Virus record (IMG/VR): IMGVR_UViG_3300043548_000280
Coordinates: 1-25,273 of that record
DNA length: 25,273 bases
From: a virus
Direction: 5' to 3' (one strand)
The first letter of the stretch is position 1; the number at the start of each line of letters is the position of its first letter. Below, piece after piece: positions 19,200 to 25,273 of this stretch. Under the pieces are notes generated by a model. That model made no database searches and was not told the DNA's origin. It saw only the letters and a list, made by a program, of their open reading frames with translations. The position numbers and the translations under genes were made by a program.

Positions 19200-20248
19200 C
19201 ATCTATATATACAAAAGTAATTTGTAAAGGGCGTCCAGAAAAGAATCCAGACGGTCCGATAAATACACCAGTATCTTTAAACTCATCTTACCACGCAGGG
19301 GGAGACATTGGTTATGGAAGATACGGAAATGATGCATGCTCATCTTTAGAAGAAGTAATAGCTTCATTAGAAAAAGGAAGAACTTTAGCATTTAGTTCTG
19401 GCATGTCAGCTACACAAGCAATTGTTAATTTAGCTCCAGTCGGCGCAAAGATAATTGCGTCCAATCAAGGGTACGCTGGAGTAAATGCAACATTAAACAA
19501 ATTAAATAATTCAGGCAAAATAAAATCTGTTTTTGTAGACATTTCAAATACAGGAGAGGTTTTAGGAAACATAGAAGACGCATGGCTTTTATGGATAGAA
19601 AGTCCAACCAACCCTATGTTGCAGGTTGCAGACATAGAAAGATTAATAAAATCTGCAAGACGAAACAACACAATTGTTGTTGTAGACAACACATTTGCTA
19701 CACCAATAAATCAAATACCATTAGATTTAGGAGCAGACATATCAATAAACTCTGTTTCAAAGTATTTTGCTGGACACACAGATGTTCTTGGCGGATCAAT
19801 ATCAACAAATAACTCAGATCTTTATGATCTTATTGAGTTTGAAAGAAAAATTAGTGGGACCATAATTCAACCATTTGAAGCTTTTCTTGCGTTAAGAGGA
19901 ATTAGAACTTTTCCAATCAGATTTGAAAAGGCACAGAATTCAGCCAAATATCTATCTGAAAAAATAAGCTCACATAATCTAATTAAATCAGTATACTATC
20001 CAGGATTTGGTGCAATGATTTCATTTGACATACATGGAACACCAGAAGATGCTGAAAGAATTTGTTCTTCCTCTAGATTAATAGCGAATGCAACAAGCTT
20101 GGGAAGTGTTGAGTCGCTTTGGGAAAGAAGAAGGCGGTGGCCCCTTGAAAGCCATATCGTTCCTGAAACGCTAATTAGATTGTCTGTTGGATGCGAGGAT
20201 CCTGAAGACTTGTGGAGAGACATTAGCGGATGTCTAGATTTAATATGA
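19196..20248 (+). CDS. Cystathionine gamma-synthase/lyase-family PLP enzyme
   Basis: 350-residue Cys/Met-metabolism PLP enzyme (fold type I). Visible: YGRYGND (40-46), SSGMSA (67-72), Tyr93 stacking on PLP, ESPTNP (135-140), VVDNTFATP with Asp164, and the Schiff-base Lys189 in SVSKYFAGHTD. Members transfer or break C-S bonds: cystathionine gamma-synthase, gamma-lyase, O-acetylhomoserine sulfhydrylase or methionine gamma-lyase. It is some 30-40 residues shorter than usual (380-400); GFGAMISFDI, present in synthases, and the C-terminal ETLIRLSVGCEDPEDL are retained, so the shortening seems internal. The exact reaction cannot be assigned. A rare phage auxiliary gene, probably supplying or recycling sulfur amino acids. 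Confidence 0.87.
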   Translation: MTSIYTKVICKGRPEKNPDGPINTPVSLNSSYHAGGDIGYGRYGNDACSSLEEVIASLEKGRTLAFSSGMSATQAIVNLAPVGAKIIASNQGYAGVNATLNKLNNSGKIKSVFVDISNTGEVLGNIEDAWLLWIESPTNPMLQVADIERLIKSARRNNTIVVVDNTFATPINQIPLDLGADISINSVSKYFAGHTDVLGGSISTNNSDLYDLIEFERKISGTIIQPFEAFLALRGIRTFPIRFEKAQNSAKYLSEKISSHNLIKSVYYPGFGAMISFDIHGTPEDAERICSSSRLIANATSLGSVESLWERRRRWPLESHIVPETLIRLSVGCEDPEDLWRDISGCLDLI

Positions 20249-20730
20249 CAAATAATAACGTACCGCATGATTACAATCAAAACGTTGAAAGCATAATCAA
20301 TATATATGGGCAAGTCCCAGAAGGAATAACAGACAGATATGTCTCTGGGGTTCTATCAGGATTATCTCAGTATGCAAAAAGACACCTTTGCGATTTTGGT
20401 CAAGCTGTTTCTCATAACAACTACCTGTACGGTCAGAATACAGATATTGATATTAAAATAGATAAAGATAAAATACATTTTTACGCAAAAGTTGATGGGC
20501 TCGTAGGAGATCTAGACTTAATAATAGATCATCTAAGAGCACCATATTCTAGTAGCGATGAAAATATAGACGGATTTTCAATGTATAATTTTAATTATAC
20601 TATTGAACAAAAAAGCAAGACTTTGGACTACGGTCCTGAAAAATATTATGAAGGGGTTTTTGATCGGATAGATGTTTTTGATGATCAAAATAATTTTTTA
20701 TACACAAAAAATGAGAAAATTAATAAATAA
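20245..20730 (+). CDS. 161-residue orphan protein
   Basis: 161-residue acidic protein. ATG 20245 forms an ATGA overlap with the preceding stop; ATG 20230 is an in-frame alternative. A helical N-terminal part (VESIINIYGQVPEGITDRYV) is followed by beta-rich alternation (DIDIKIDKDKIHFYAKVDG, DLDLIIDHLR). No motif recognised. Possible partner of the PLP enzyme by coupling only. Confidence 0.68.
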   Translation: MTNNNVPHDYNQNVESIINIYGQVPEGITDRYVSGVLSGLSQYAKRHLCDFGQAVSHNNYLYGQNTDIDIKIDKDKIHFYAKVDGLVGDLDLIIDHLRAPYSSSDENIDGFSMYNFNYTIEQKSKTLDYGPEKYYEGVFDRIDVFDDQNNFLYTKNEKINK

Positions 20731-20938
20731 CGTATATAAATTTTTGCCCAAAATGTATCAAGGGGCAGAGGTTCAGTCTTATGAAAAAGCTGTTAATTTA
20801 ACTATTCATACTAAGGCTCCAGGAAAGTGGCTGCTTATTGATTTGGAAACAGGACAAGAGTATATTGGCATGGATAAAGCAGACGAGTGGGGATCCTGGA
20901 AAAGGATTAAAAACGGACCAGAGGATTTTGAGGTATAA
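20711..20938 (+). CDS. 75-residue orphan protein
   Basis: 75-residue protein overlapping its upstream neighbour by 20 nt. Basic N-terminus (MRKLINNVYKFL) then a compact beta-like body containing GKWLLIDLETGQEYIGMD and WGSWKRI. I chose ATG 20711 because it gives the shortest overlap that keeps the basic N-terminus; ATG 20753 is also possible. Function unknown. Confidence 0.6.
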   Translation: MRKLINNVYKFLPKMYQGAEVQSYEKAVNLTIHTKAPGKWLLIDLETGQEYIGMDKADEWGSWKRIKNGPEDFEV

Positions 20939-20939
20939 T
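20934..20939 (+). promoter_or_regulatory. -10 promoter overlapping a stop codon, leaderless
   Basis: TATAAT contains the TAA stop of the upstream gene and ends 7 nt before ATG 20946. An ATG at 20940 is too close for a transcript start, which favours 20946. Confidence 0.5.
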
Positions 20940-20945
20940 ATGTAT

Positions 20946-21071
20946 ATGGTTACACCTTGTTTTTATTGTGATAAAGAGGCCCTGTATGGTGGTGCAGTAG
21001 AGAAAACTGACGATCATTATGAGGTCGTAGAGGTATGTGAGGAACATTTCGTGTTTCCTTCAGCATCATAA
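20946..21071 (+). CDS. 41-residue zinc-knuckle microprotein
   Basis: 41 residues: CFYCDK (Cys5, Cys8) and a later CEEH (Cys31, His34), a C2CH-like metal site. Leaderless start at ATG 20946 inferred from the -10 spacing; starting at 20940 would add two residues. The CxxC-...-C-E-x-H pattern recurs in the protein at 24736 (CYYC ... HCEDH), suggesting a small family. Confidence 0.6.
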   Translation: MVTPCFYCDKEALYGGAVEKTDDHYEVVEVCEEHFVFPSAS

Positions 21072-21080
21072 CTTATAGAT

Positions 21081-21089
21081 TGGTATAAT
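21081..21089 (+). promoter_or_regulatory. Extended -10 promoter of the sulfotransferase gene
   Basis: TGGTATAAT ends 8 nt before ATG 21097, giving a start at or one base before the start codon. Confidence 0.6.
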
Positions 21090-21096
21090 AAACACT

Positions 21097-21684
21097 ATGA
21101 CAAAGATATTTGGCGTGAGCCTAGGAAGAAACGCAACTCAGTCTCTTGCTGAGTACTTAAAGCGACACGGCTTATCCGTTACACATTTCTATAATTACGA
21201 GGGAGTACCTCTTGGCACCTTTAGTGAAGATCTTGCTGGCATATTGTCACATTTCGAAAGCCTTCCTAAAACCGATGCTTATTTAGACATACCTCACTGC
21301 TTTATTTTTGAAGAGCTTTATGAAAAATATCCAGATGCTAAGTTTATAAACATAACTAGAACGCAGGATAAGTGGGTTGCTTCCATGAAAAGAATACAAG
21401 AAGCAAGATCACACGATGGCGATCCTTACATATTTGAAGAAGCATATTGCAATATATATGCCAAAACTGGCAAAACAAAAATTCAAGACTTAACTGATGC
21501 CGAGCTTAGAGTTATTCATGAAAGACACCTTTTGAAAGTTAGGGCATTCTTTGATGGTAAGAAAAATAATTATTTAGAGTTAAATATAGATGATATGCTT
21601 TTAGCGGAAAAGATTAGAGACTTTATAAATGGAGAAGCTAATCCTTTATTCCCTCAATTTGACGATGCAATTATTCCCCAGTAA
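21097..21684 (+). CDS. Sulfotransferase-family protein
   Basis: 195 residues. The N-terminal FGVSLGRNATQSLAEYL (5-21) is the PAPS 5'-phosphosulfate-binding loop of the sulfotransferase family, here SLGRNATQS in place of GLPRTGTTS. The 3'-phosphate-binding Arg88 and Ser96 appear in FINITRTQDKWVASM (84-98), and PDAKF precedes them as in many members. Such enzymes move a sulfuryl group from PAPS to sugars, lipids or proteins. An acceptor cannot be inferred; capsular or cell-surface glycans are possible. The P-loop departs from the usual Thr-Gly-Thr, so substrate or activity may differ. It has its own leaderless promoter. Confidence 0.8.
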   Translation: MTKIFGVSLGRNATQSLAEYLKRHGLSVTHFYNYEGVPLGTFSEDLAGILSHFESLPKTDAYLDIPHCFIFEELYEKYPDAKFINITRTQDKWVASMKRIQEARSHDGDPYIFEEAYCNIYAKTGKTKIQDLTDAELRVIHERHLLKVRAFFDGKKNNYLELNIDDMLLAEKIRDFINGEANPLFPQFDDAIIPQ

Positions 21685-21687
21685 CTC

Positions 21688-21716
21688 TTGTCAAACCCCA
21701 TTTAATATTGTATAAT
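21688..21716 (+). promoter_or_regulatory. Sigma70-type promoter, leaderless
   Basis: TTGTCA (21688-21693), 17-bp spacer, TATAAT (21711-21716), with ATG 21723 exactly 7 nt after the last base of the -10. One of the two best full -35/-10 pairs in the window. Confidence 0.68.
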
Positions 21717-21722
21717 TAATAA

Positions 21723-21902
21723 ATGATAGCTATTAATGGACCAATGCAGGGTAAATTCTATAACACCTCAGATATAACTAAGACAGTTATTGATCATGTA
21801 AGGACTGAGTATGCTATCTTTGAACTTACTTATTATCGTACCCGTAATGGTTGGGCATTTCATTCATGGAGAAATTTATTTAGTGCAAGAAGTTTTATAT
21901 GA
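21723..21902 (+). CDS. 59-residue orphan protein
   Basis: 59 residues: MIAINGPMQGKFYNTSD then a helix (ITKTVIDHVRTEY) and a basic aromatic end (YYRTRNGWAFHSW). The stop overlaps the next start by 4 nt (ATGA). The leaderless promoter fixes the start. No family recognised. Confidence 0.68.
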   Translation: MIAINGPMQGKFYNTSDITKTVIDHVRTEYAIFELTYYRTRNGWAFHSWRNLFSARSFI

Positions 21903-22165
21903 GCAAGAAAAAAGTTGAAAGACCAAAGTACATCATCAAGGTAACTCGTGACTGGAGATATGGCAAGAGAGCCAGATTCTGGGAAATTCAGAAGTGGTAT
22001 GAAAGAGAAGACGGCGGATACTGGTCAAGTGCTTGTAGAGGTGGCCTTGCATACTCAGATTGGGGTATGTGGAGAGCTATTGATAAGCGTTTAAAGAAAA
22101 TGAATCTTGGATATCATGTAGATCATTTTACACTAGATAAACAGAAAATAGATAATATTAAATAA
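21899..22165 (+). CDS. 88-residue basic orphan protein
   Basis: Basic 88-residue protein with many aromatics: YIIKVTRDWRYGKRARFWEI, GGYWSSACRGG, SDWGMWRAIDKRLKKM. Looks like a small alpha/beta domain possibly binding nucleic acid. Overlaps both neighbours (4 nt upstream, 1 nt downstream). Unrecognised. Confidence 0.7.
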   Translation: MSKKKVERPKYIIKVTRDWRYGKRARFWEIQKWYEREDGGYWSSACRGGLAYSDWGMWRAIDKRLKKMNLGYHVDHFTLDKQKIDNIK

Positions 22166-22446
22166 TGAATCAAAAGTTGCATACATATGATCTTTACTGC
22201 AAACAGTGCGGTTCGACAGAGAGACTAGAGTTGTCAAAAGAACTTTCATATGAGCCAAAATGTTTTAAATGTGGAATGTACATGCTTTTAAAATTTTACA
22301 TTGGGCCTGATGGAGAACTAGACATTTTTGACAGAGACTCAGAGATTAAGGCTTTCATAAAAGAAATATTAGAGCAGGACCATGAGCTATTAGAAAGGCT
22401 AGGTTCAGACTATGATGAACATGGCGTTCCCTATTGGGAAAAATAA
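22165..22446 (+). CDS. Zinc-ribbon protein, 93 residues
   Basis: 93 residues: a CxxC pair CKQCG (Cys12, Cys15) and CFKCG (Cys33, Cys36) form a zinc ribbon in the first 40 residues, followed by a strongly acidic helical half (DRDSEIKAFIKEILEQDHEL). Starts 1 nt inside the previous stop. Role unknown. Confidence 0.75.
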   Translation: MNQKLHTYDLYCKQCGSTERLELSKELSYEPKCFKCGMYMLLKFYIGPDGELDIFDRDSEIKAFIKEILEQDHELLERLGSDYDEHGVPYWEK

Positions 22447-23080
22447 ACAAATACAGTTTATATGTGAATACGATCAATTTCCTCCAGTTCCATCAAAAAA
22501 ATTGATACCTGACTGGTATAAAAATGGAGAACAAAGCTTCATAGACGGCGGTGGAAATGAAGTTAGTGGTATGAAGAGATGTGTTCCATTCTTAGAAATA
22601 ATGACATCTGGTTACATGATTTTACTTGGAGAAGACGCTATTGTAAAAATTGAAAATGGCATCCCTAAAATAGAAAACAGCATAGTTTTTGAAAGAGATA
22701 GCAGAATGGGAGCCACGATAGCTAGGCCAAACGGATATTTCCCTAATAATTTTGTCTGGCACAATCCCTGGGCATGGCAAACACCAAAAGGCTGGAGTAG
22801 CATTATAACTCATCCATATAACAGATTTGATCTTCCATTTGTAACACTATCAGGTTTTGTGGAGAGCGATACTTTTGTTTTGGGTGGAAGCTTACCTTTC
22901 TATTTAAAAGAAGGTTTTGAGGGTATTATCCCAGCAGGTACTCCAATAGCTCAAATAATACCTGTAAAAAGAGCAAATTGGTTTTCAAGAACATTAAATA
23001 AAGAGATAGTGTTTGATGGAACGTATACTGGTAAAAACCATTATAAAAAACATTTTTGGAAGAAGAAACAATATGATTGA
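22412..23080 (+). CDS. Phage protein of the DUF6065-like type
   Basis: 222 residues. Recognisable blocks: LIPDWYK (31-37), KRCVPFLEIMTSGY (55-68), HNPWAWQTPKGWS (117-129), HPYNRFDLPF (134-143) and IPAGTPIAQIIPVKR (173-187). I recall this pattern from hypothetical proteins of T4-like cyanophages (DUF6065), function unknown. It overlaps the zinc-ribbon gene by 35 nt. The start is uncertain among ATG 22412, 22415 and 22421. The IPAGTPxAQ segment resembles a dUTPase-like or cupin-like beta turn but no catalytic set is visible. Confidence 0.7.
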   Translation: MMNMAFPIGKNKQIQFICEYDQFPPVPSKKLIPDWYKNGEQSFIDGGGNEVSGMKRCVPFLEIMTSGYMILLGEDAIVKIENGIPKIENSIVFERDSRMGATIARPNGYFPNNFVWHNPWAWQTPKGWSSIITHPYNRFDLPFVTLSGFVESDTFVLGGSLPFYLKEGFEGIIPAGTPIAQIIPVKRANWFSRTLNKEIVFDGTYTGKNHYKKHFWKKKQYD

Positions 23081-23345
23081 TAAAATTATTAGACTTATAT
23101 TCAGTTTTAAGAAACTAAGACTTGCTATATTTGATGAAGTAGATTTGTACAACTCTATTAAAAGAACCCTAGCAGACCCGTATCATGGATCAACAGTGCT
23201 TTCCGTATGGTGCGAAGACGACGGGTGGCGGGGATGGACAAAAAAAGATGACGGGTACTTGTTTATAGACTATCCAGAAACAAGCTTATATAATATATTT
23301 TCAGAACTAGAGCTAAAAGACTCAGGATTGGTTGACAAGGAATAA
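23073..23345 (+). CDS. 90-residue orphan protein
   Basis: 90 residues starting inside the last codons of the upstream gene (8-nt overlap), with a purine-rich site GGAAGAAG before it. A basic amphipathic helix (IDKIIRLIFSFKKLRL) leads to an acidic beta-rich part (TVLSVWCEDDGWRGW, YLFIDYPE). No family recognised. Confidence 0.65.
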   Translation: MIDKIIRLIFSFKKLRLAIFDEVDLYNSIKRTLADPYHGSTVLSVWCEDDGWRGWTKKDDGYLFIDYPETSLYNIFSELELKDSGLVDKE

Positions 23346-23346
23346 A

Positions 23347-23355
23347 TGGTATAAT
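23347..23355 (+). promoter_or_regulatory. Extended -10 promoter, leaderless
   Basis: TGGTATAAT ends 7 nt before ATG 23362. This decides the start of the next gene; the longer reading from ATG 23332 would place the promoter within the coding region. Confidence 0.65.
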
Positions 23356-23361
23356 AAATCT

Positions 23362-23985
23362 ATGAGCGAAAAAACAGGATATAAGCCAACAGCTGGGATG
23401 CAATCAGCTGCACGTAGGGCATTGAAGTTAAAAGAAGATGGTAAGGCTAATGGCGCAGGAACTGCCGTAGGTTGGACTAGAGCAAGACAGCTTGCTAATG
23501 GTGAAACCTTAAGCCTTTCAACAGTCAAAAGAATGTATTCATTTTTCTCACGCCACGAGGTGGATAAAAAGGGCAAAGACTGGAACAACTCAGAAAACCC
23601 TTCAAATGGAAAGATCATGTGGCTTGCATGGGGCGGAGACGCAGGGTATTCTTGGTCTCGCAAAATAGTAGAGCGTGAAAAAAATGTAAAGAAATCTGCA
23701 GATGAAGGCAACTTGATCCATGAACTCGCAGAAACTATTGATGATATTATTAACCCATTTACCAAGGTAATTGAAATGGAAGATGATCCAGAAGATTACG
23801 AGTCTGAAAACGAAGAAGAAGACAAATGGGACAACATGCAAAAAGCTTGTTGGAAAGGCTATAAGCAAGTAGGTACAAAAGAAAAGAACGGCAGACAAGT
23901 ACCGAATTGCGTACCAATTAAGAAATCAATATTTGGTACAGAAGGACCGCAGACATTAGTCCCAAGAAATAAAGGCGGGAACTAG
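23362..23985 (+). CDS. Phage protein with KTGYKPTAGMQSAARRAL-type domain
   Basis: 207 residues. The N-terminal domain (about 1-105: ARRALKLKEDGKANGAG, TRARQLANGETLSLSTVKRM, then WLAWGGDAGYSWSRK) is a module I recall in phage head-maturation/XkdF-type proteins and as a stand-alone; it is basic and may bind DNA or the virion core. A very acidic stretch follows (DDPEDYESENEEED), then MQKACWKGYKQVGTKEKNGR and PNCVP, another frequent phage tail module, before a basic end. Function unproven. Its start is fixed by the leaderless promoter. If it belongs to head morphogenesis it would be the only virion-related gene in view. Confidence 0.72.
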   Translation: MSEKTGYKPTAGMQSAARRALKLKEDGKANGAGTAVGWTRARQLANGETLSLSTVKRMYSFFSRHEVDKKGKDWNNSENPSNGKIMWLAWGGDAGYSWSRKIVEREKNVKKSADEGNLIHELAETIDDIINPFTKVIEMEDDPEDYESENEEEDKWDNMQKACWKGYKQVGTKEKNGRQVPNCVPIKKSIFGTEGPQTLVPRNKGGN

Positions 23986-24027
23986 ACTGCTTCATACCAC
24001 TATAGATATACTTATTTTAATAGGTGT

Positions 24028-24177
24028 ATGGGTAAATGCTTATATAAATATACAGCATCACATAGCGAGAAAGAAGAGAAAATGATGGGTTTCCTAGAAT
24101 ATTTAGAAAACTATATAGACCTAGATCTTGTTGATATAGACTTATCTGAAGATATAGATAAAGAAGAATTAGTCTAA
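24028..24177 (+). CDS. 49-residue acidic microprotein
   Basis: 49 residues, Lys-rich at the N-terminus and very acidic at the C-terminus (DLDLVDIDLSEDIDKEELV). TTTAAT at 24016-24021 stands 7 nt before ATG 24028, again the leaderless spacing, though the hexamer is imperfect. The acidic helix could mimic DNA or bind a host protein. Unrecognised. Confidence 0.5.
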   Translation: MGKCLYKYTASHSEKEEKMMGFLEYLENYIDLDLVDIDLSEDIDKEELV

Positions 24178-24233
24178 TTAGATCGCAATTAGTGAAGTCG
24201 TCGGCGAGAGAGACATTTTAGTCAACTGAGATA

Positions 24234-24242
24234 TGGTATAAT
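24234..24242 (+). promoter_or_regulatory. Extended -10 promoter, leaderless
   Basis: TGGTATAAT ends 7 nt before ATG 24249 and runs into an (AT)5 tract. Confidence 0.65.
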
Positions 24243-24248
24243 ATATAT

Positions 24249-24479
24249 ATGATGTGGTCATGGATATTAGCAACAATAGGTGTAACAGGAATCTATTTTG
24301 TTGGACGCAAAACAATATGGGGATGGTTTGTCCTTTTATTTAACGAATGTCTGTGGATAGCCTATGCTTTGATCACAAAGCAATATGGCTTTATAGCATC
24401 AGCAATTGCCTATGCAGCCGTTTATATTAAATCCTACATACATTGGTCAAAAGAGCCAGTAAATAAGATTCACTTATAG
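24249..24479 (+). CDS. Small multi-pass membrane protein
   Basis: 76 residues with three hydrophobic segments (about 4-18, 23-41, 46-60) and a basic end (KSYIHWSKEP). WGWFVLLFNECLWIAYALI recalls half-size transporter or PnuC-like membrane proteins, but no motif confirms that. Leaderless start at ATG 24249 (a second ATG follows immediately). Role unknown. Confidence 0.68.
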   Translation: MMWSWILATIGVTGIYFVGRKTIWGWFVLLFNECLWIAYALITKQYGFIASAIAYAAVYIKSYIHWSKEPVNKIHL

Positions 24480-24490
24480 GGCGGGAATCA

Positions 24491-24739
24491 ATGGCATATA
24501 GCAGATTCTTCGATAGCGATATATACATATATTCTCACGTAGATGGCTATATAGAATGCTGTGCATGCTGGCTAAATGAAAGATTAGATATAGGAGTATT
24601 TGGCCTATCAGAGAAAATAACCAATGATGATCAATTAACAGCTCATTTAGACGAGCATATCCTAGCTGGTCATAGCATCCCATATGACTTGCTCCAAGAG
24701 ATTCTGGATGATCCAGACAGATATGGGCGGGAGTCATGA
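24491..24739 (+). CDS. 82-residue Cys/His microprotein
   Basis: 82 residues. ECCACW (Cys23, 24, 26) followed by HLDEHILAGHSIP (His52, His56, His61) forms a possible C2H2-like metal site, with acidic residues throughout. GGGCGGGAA precedes the ATG as a ribosome-binding site. The stop overlaps the next start by 4 nt (ATGA). Confidence 0.68.
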   Translation: MAYSRFFDSDIYIYSHVDGYIECCACWLNERLDIGVFGLSEKITNDDQLTAHLDEHILAGHSIPYDLLQEILDDPDRYGRES

Positions 24740-24900
24740 AATGCTACTATTGCTCTAAAGAAGCTATACATATAAAGACCTATATGGATGATGTAGATGG
24801 AATTACATATCCATTTGAACATTGTGAAGATCACCAGGATATAGACGATATGACCCAAGAAGCAGTGGATCTATGGGCATCACAAACTACGTTTGAATAG
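24736..24900 (+). CDS. 54-residue zinc-knuckle microprotein
   Basis: 54 residues: CYYCSK (Cys3, Cys6) and HCEDHQD (Cys30, His33), matching the CxxC...CxxH design of the protein at 20946. Acidic C-terminal helix (DIDDMTQEAVDLW). ATGA overlap with the upstream gene. Last gene before the non-coding region. Confidence 0.66.
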   Translation: MKCYYCSKEAIHIKTYMDDVDGITYPFEHCEDHQDIDDMTQEAVDLWASQTTFE

Positions 24901-24963
24901 ACCCTATCTCCTATATCCCCCTCCCATTTATCTCCTCTCTATGGGCTTCCTATGCCCTTTTAT

Positions 24964-24991
24964 GTGGAGTAAAGTGGAGTATTGTGGAGTA
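24964..24991 (+). repeat. Three GTGGAGTA direct repeats at a 10-bp period
   Basis: GTGGAGTA occurs at 24964-24971, 24974-24981 and 24984-24991, separated by two A or T bases. The 10-bp spacing puts each copy on the same face of the helix, as in iterons or cooperative operator arrays. Confidence 0.88.
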
Positions 24992-25079
24992 AAATGGTTA
25001 TAAATTCTTTTCAGTTTACTATGATATATACTTAAATAAGTTTACATGTAATTGAGCATATCATATGATGAGACGTAAT

Positions 25080-25237
25080 GTCAATAGCACAATTTGAAGC
25101 ATATTGATCCCATTTTGTCAATAGTTTTATGCAGAAATTTTGATCGAATTTGATCCAATTCTGTACAGATTTGTCGACATTTAATAATGATTCATTATCT
25201 ATTTAGACATATTCTGTACACATTTTCTAGCATTTTC
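25080..25237 (+). repeat. Short dispersed repeats, some 10-bp phased
   Basis: GTCAATAG at 25080 and 25117; TTGATC at 25104, 25140 and 25150; TCTGTACA at 25160 and 25213; CATTTTC at 25221 and 25231. Two of the pairs are spaced by exactly 10 bp. Individually such short words can occur by chance in AT-rich DNA, but their density together is notable. Confidence 0.55.
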
Positions 25238-25273
25238 AGGGATTTTTGTCAAGGGTTCGTAAATAGAAAAATT

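Larger units (their letters stand above)
24901..25273 (+). other. Non-coding, repeat-bearing region at the window end
   Basis: Holds no credible gene. It starts with a pyrimidine-rich stretch (24903-24938, with TATCTCCT at 24905 and 24929), then a weak hairpin GGGC/GCCC (24943-24957) followed by TTTT, a possible terminator. Three phased GTGGAGTA units follow, then about 275 bp of AT-rich DNA with further short repeats. It could be a replication origin, a regulatory hub or an intergenic boundary between divergent gene blocks. Confidence 0.6.

Noticed and set aside
23332-23361. Ten-residue N-terminal extension of the 23362 protein (start at 23332)
   Set aside because: It would place the TGGTATAAT promoter inside the gene, lacks a ribosome-binding site, and the conserved domain starts right after 23362.
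24905-24936. TATCTCCT repeats as an anti-Shine-Dalgarno decoy RNA
   Set aside because: They resemble the 16S rRNA 3' end only loosely, and pyrimidine-rich DNA produces such words easily.
1-25273. CRISPR arrays, insertion sequences, integrase or attachment sites, rRNA
   Set aside because: No array-like repeat-spacer pattern, transposase or recombinase motif, terminal inverted repeats or rRNA segment was seen.

Overview
The window reads as one arm of a large tailed-phage genome (or a very phage-like element) of an actinobacterial host. All of the roughly 50 genes I can support lie on the + strand, most touching or overlapping by 1 to 20 nt, with almost no non-coding DNA until the last 373 nt. 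A lysis cassette ending in a CHAP endolysin, a WhiB regulator (a family restricted to Actinobacteria and their phages), several dozen tiny orphan genes and low GC point to a phage of low-GC actinobacteria, for example freshwater planktonic ones. Hsp20, PstS, prolyl-hydroxylase-like oxygenases and a lipoprotein/holin/endolysin set recall large T4-like aquatic phages. That host and lineage assignment is inference. I recognise no capsid, tail, terminase or polymerase gene here.

Layout. 1-3.5 kb: a 2OG-Fe(II) oxygenase, two Dps-like ferritins flanking a TauD-fold dioxygenase, and a CBS-less IMPDH/GMP-reductase-like enzyme. 3.5-6.4 kb: Hsp20, a P-loop kinase fused to a nucleotidyltransferase behind a structured leader, a DUF2061 membrane protein, a zinc ribbon and PstS. 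6.4-10.1 kb: a large PA14-containing surface protein and the lysis cassette. 10.1-12.7 kb: a WhiB operon behind an operator-like inverted repeat, zinc-ribbon microproteins, and a proteasome/HslV-like Ntn hydrolase. 12.7-16.3 kb: a secreted subtilisin-like protease, a pyrimidine-dimer-glycosylase-like protein, thioredoxin, and an Ala/Thr-rich secreted surface protein, with two hairpin terminators. 16.3-20.3 kb: a SPASM radical-SAM enzyme, three Cys-rich microproteins beginning MCxxCG (two match the HypB nickel motif MCxxCGC), a Gly/Asn-rich peptide, a second prolyl-hydroxylase-like oxygenase and a cystathionine gamma-synthase-like PLP enzyme. 20.2-24.9 kb: a sulfotransferase and small phage orphans. 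24.9-25.27 kb: non-coding DNA with short repeats phased at 10 bp.

Three themes stand out. First, an extended -10 box, often TGGTATAAT, lies so that the predicted transcription start is the first base of the start codon at about ten genes. This implies widespread leaderless transcription. Second, the auxiliary genes lean towards sulfur, iron/redox and the cell surface: TauD-like oxygenase, APS-kinase-like domain, cystathionine gamma-synthase, sulfotransferase, Dps pair, thioredoxin, and four Sec-exported proteins. Third, the radical-SAM plus Cys-rich microprotein block at 16.7-20.2 kb is the best candidate for an undescribed system: a peptide-modifying or metallopeptide module.
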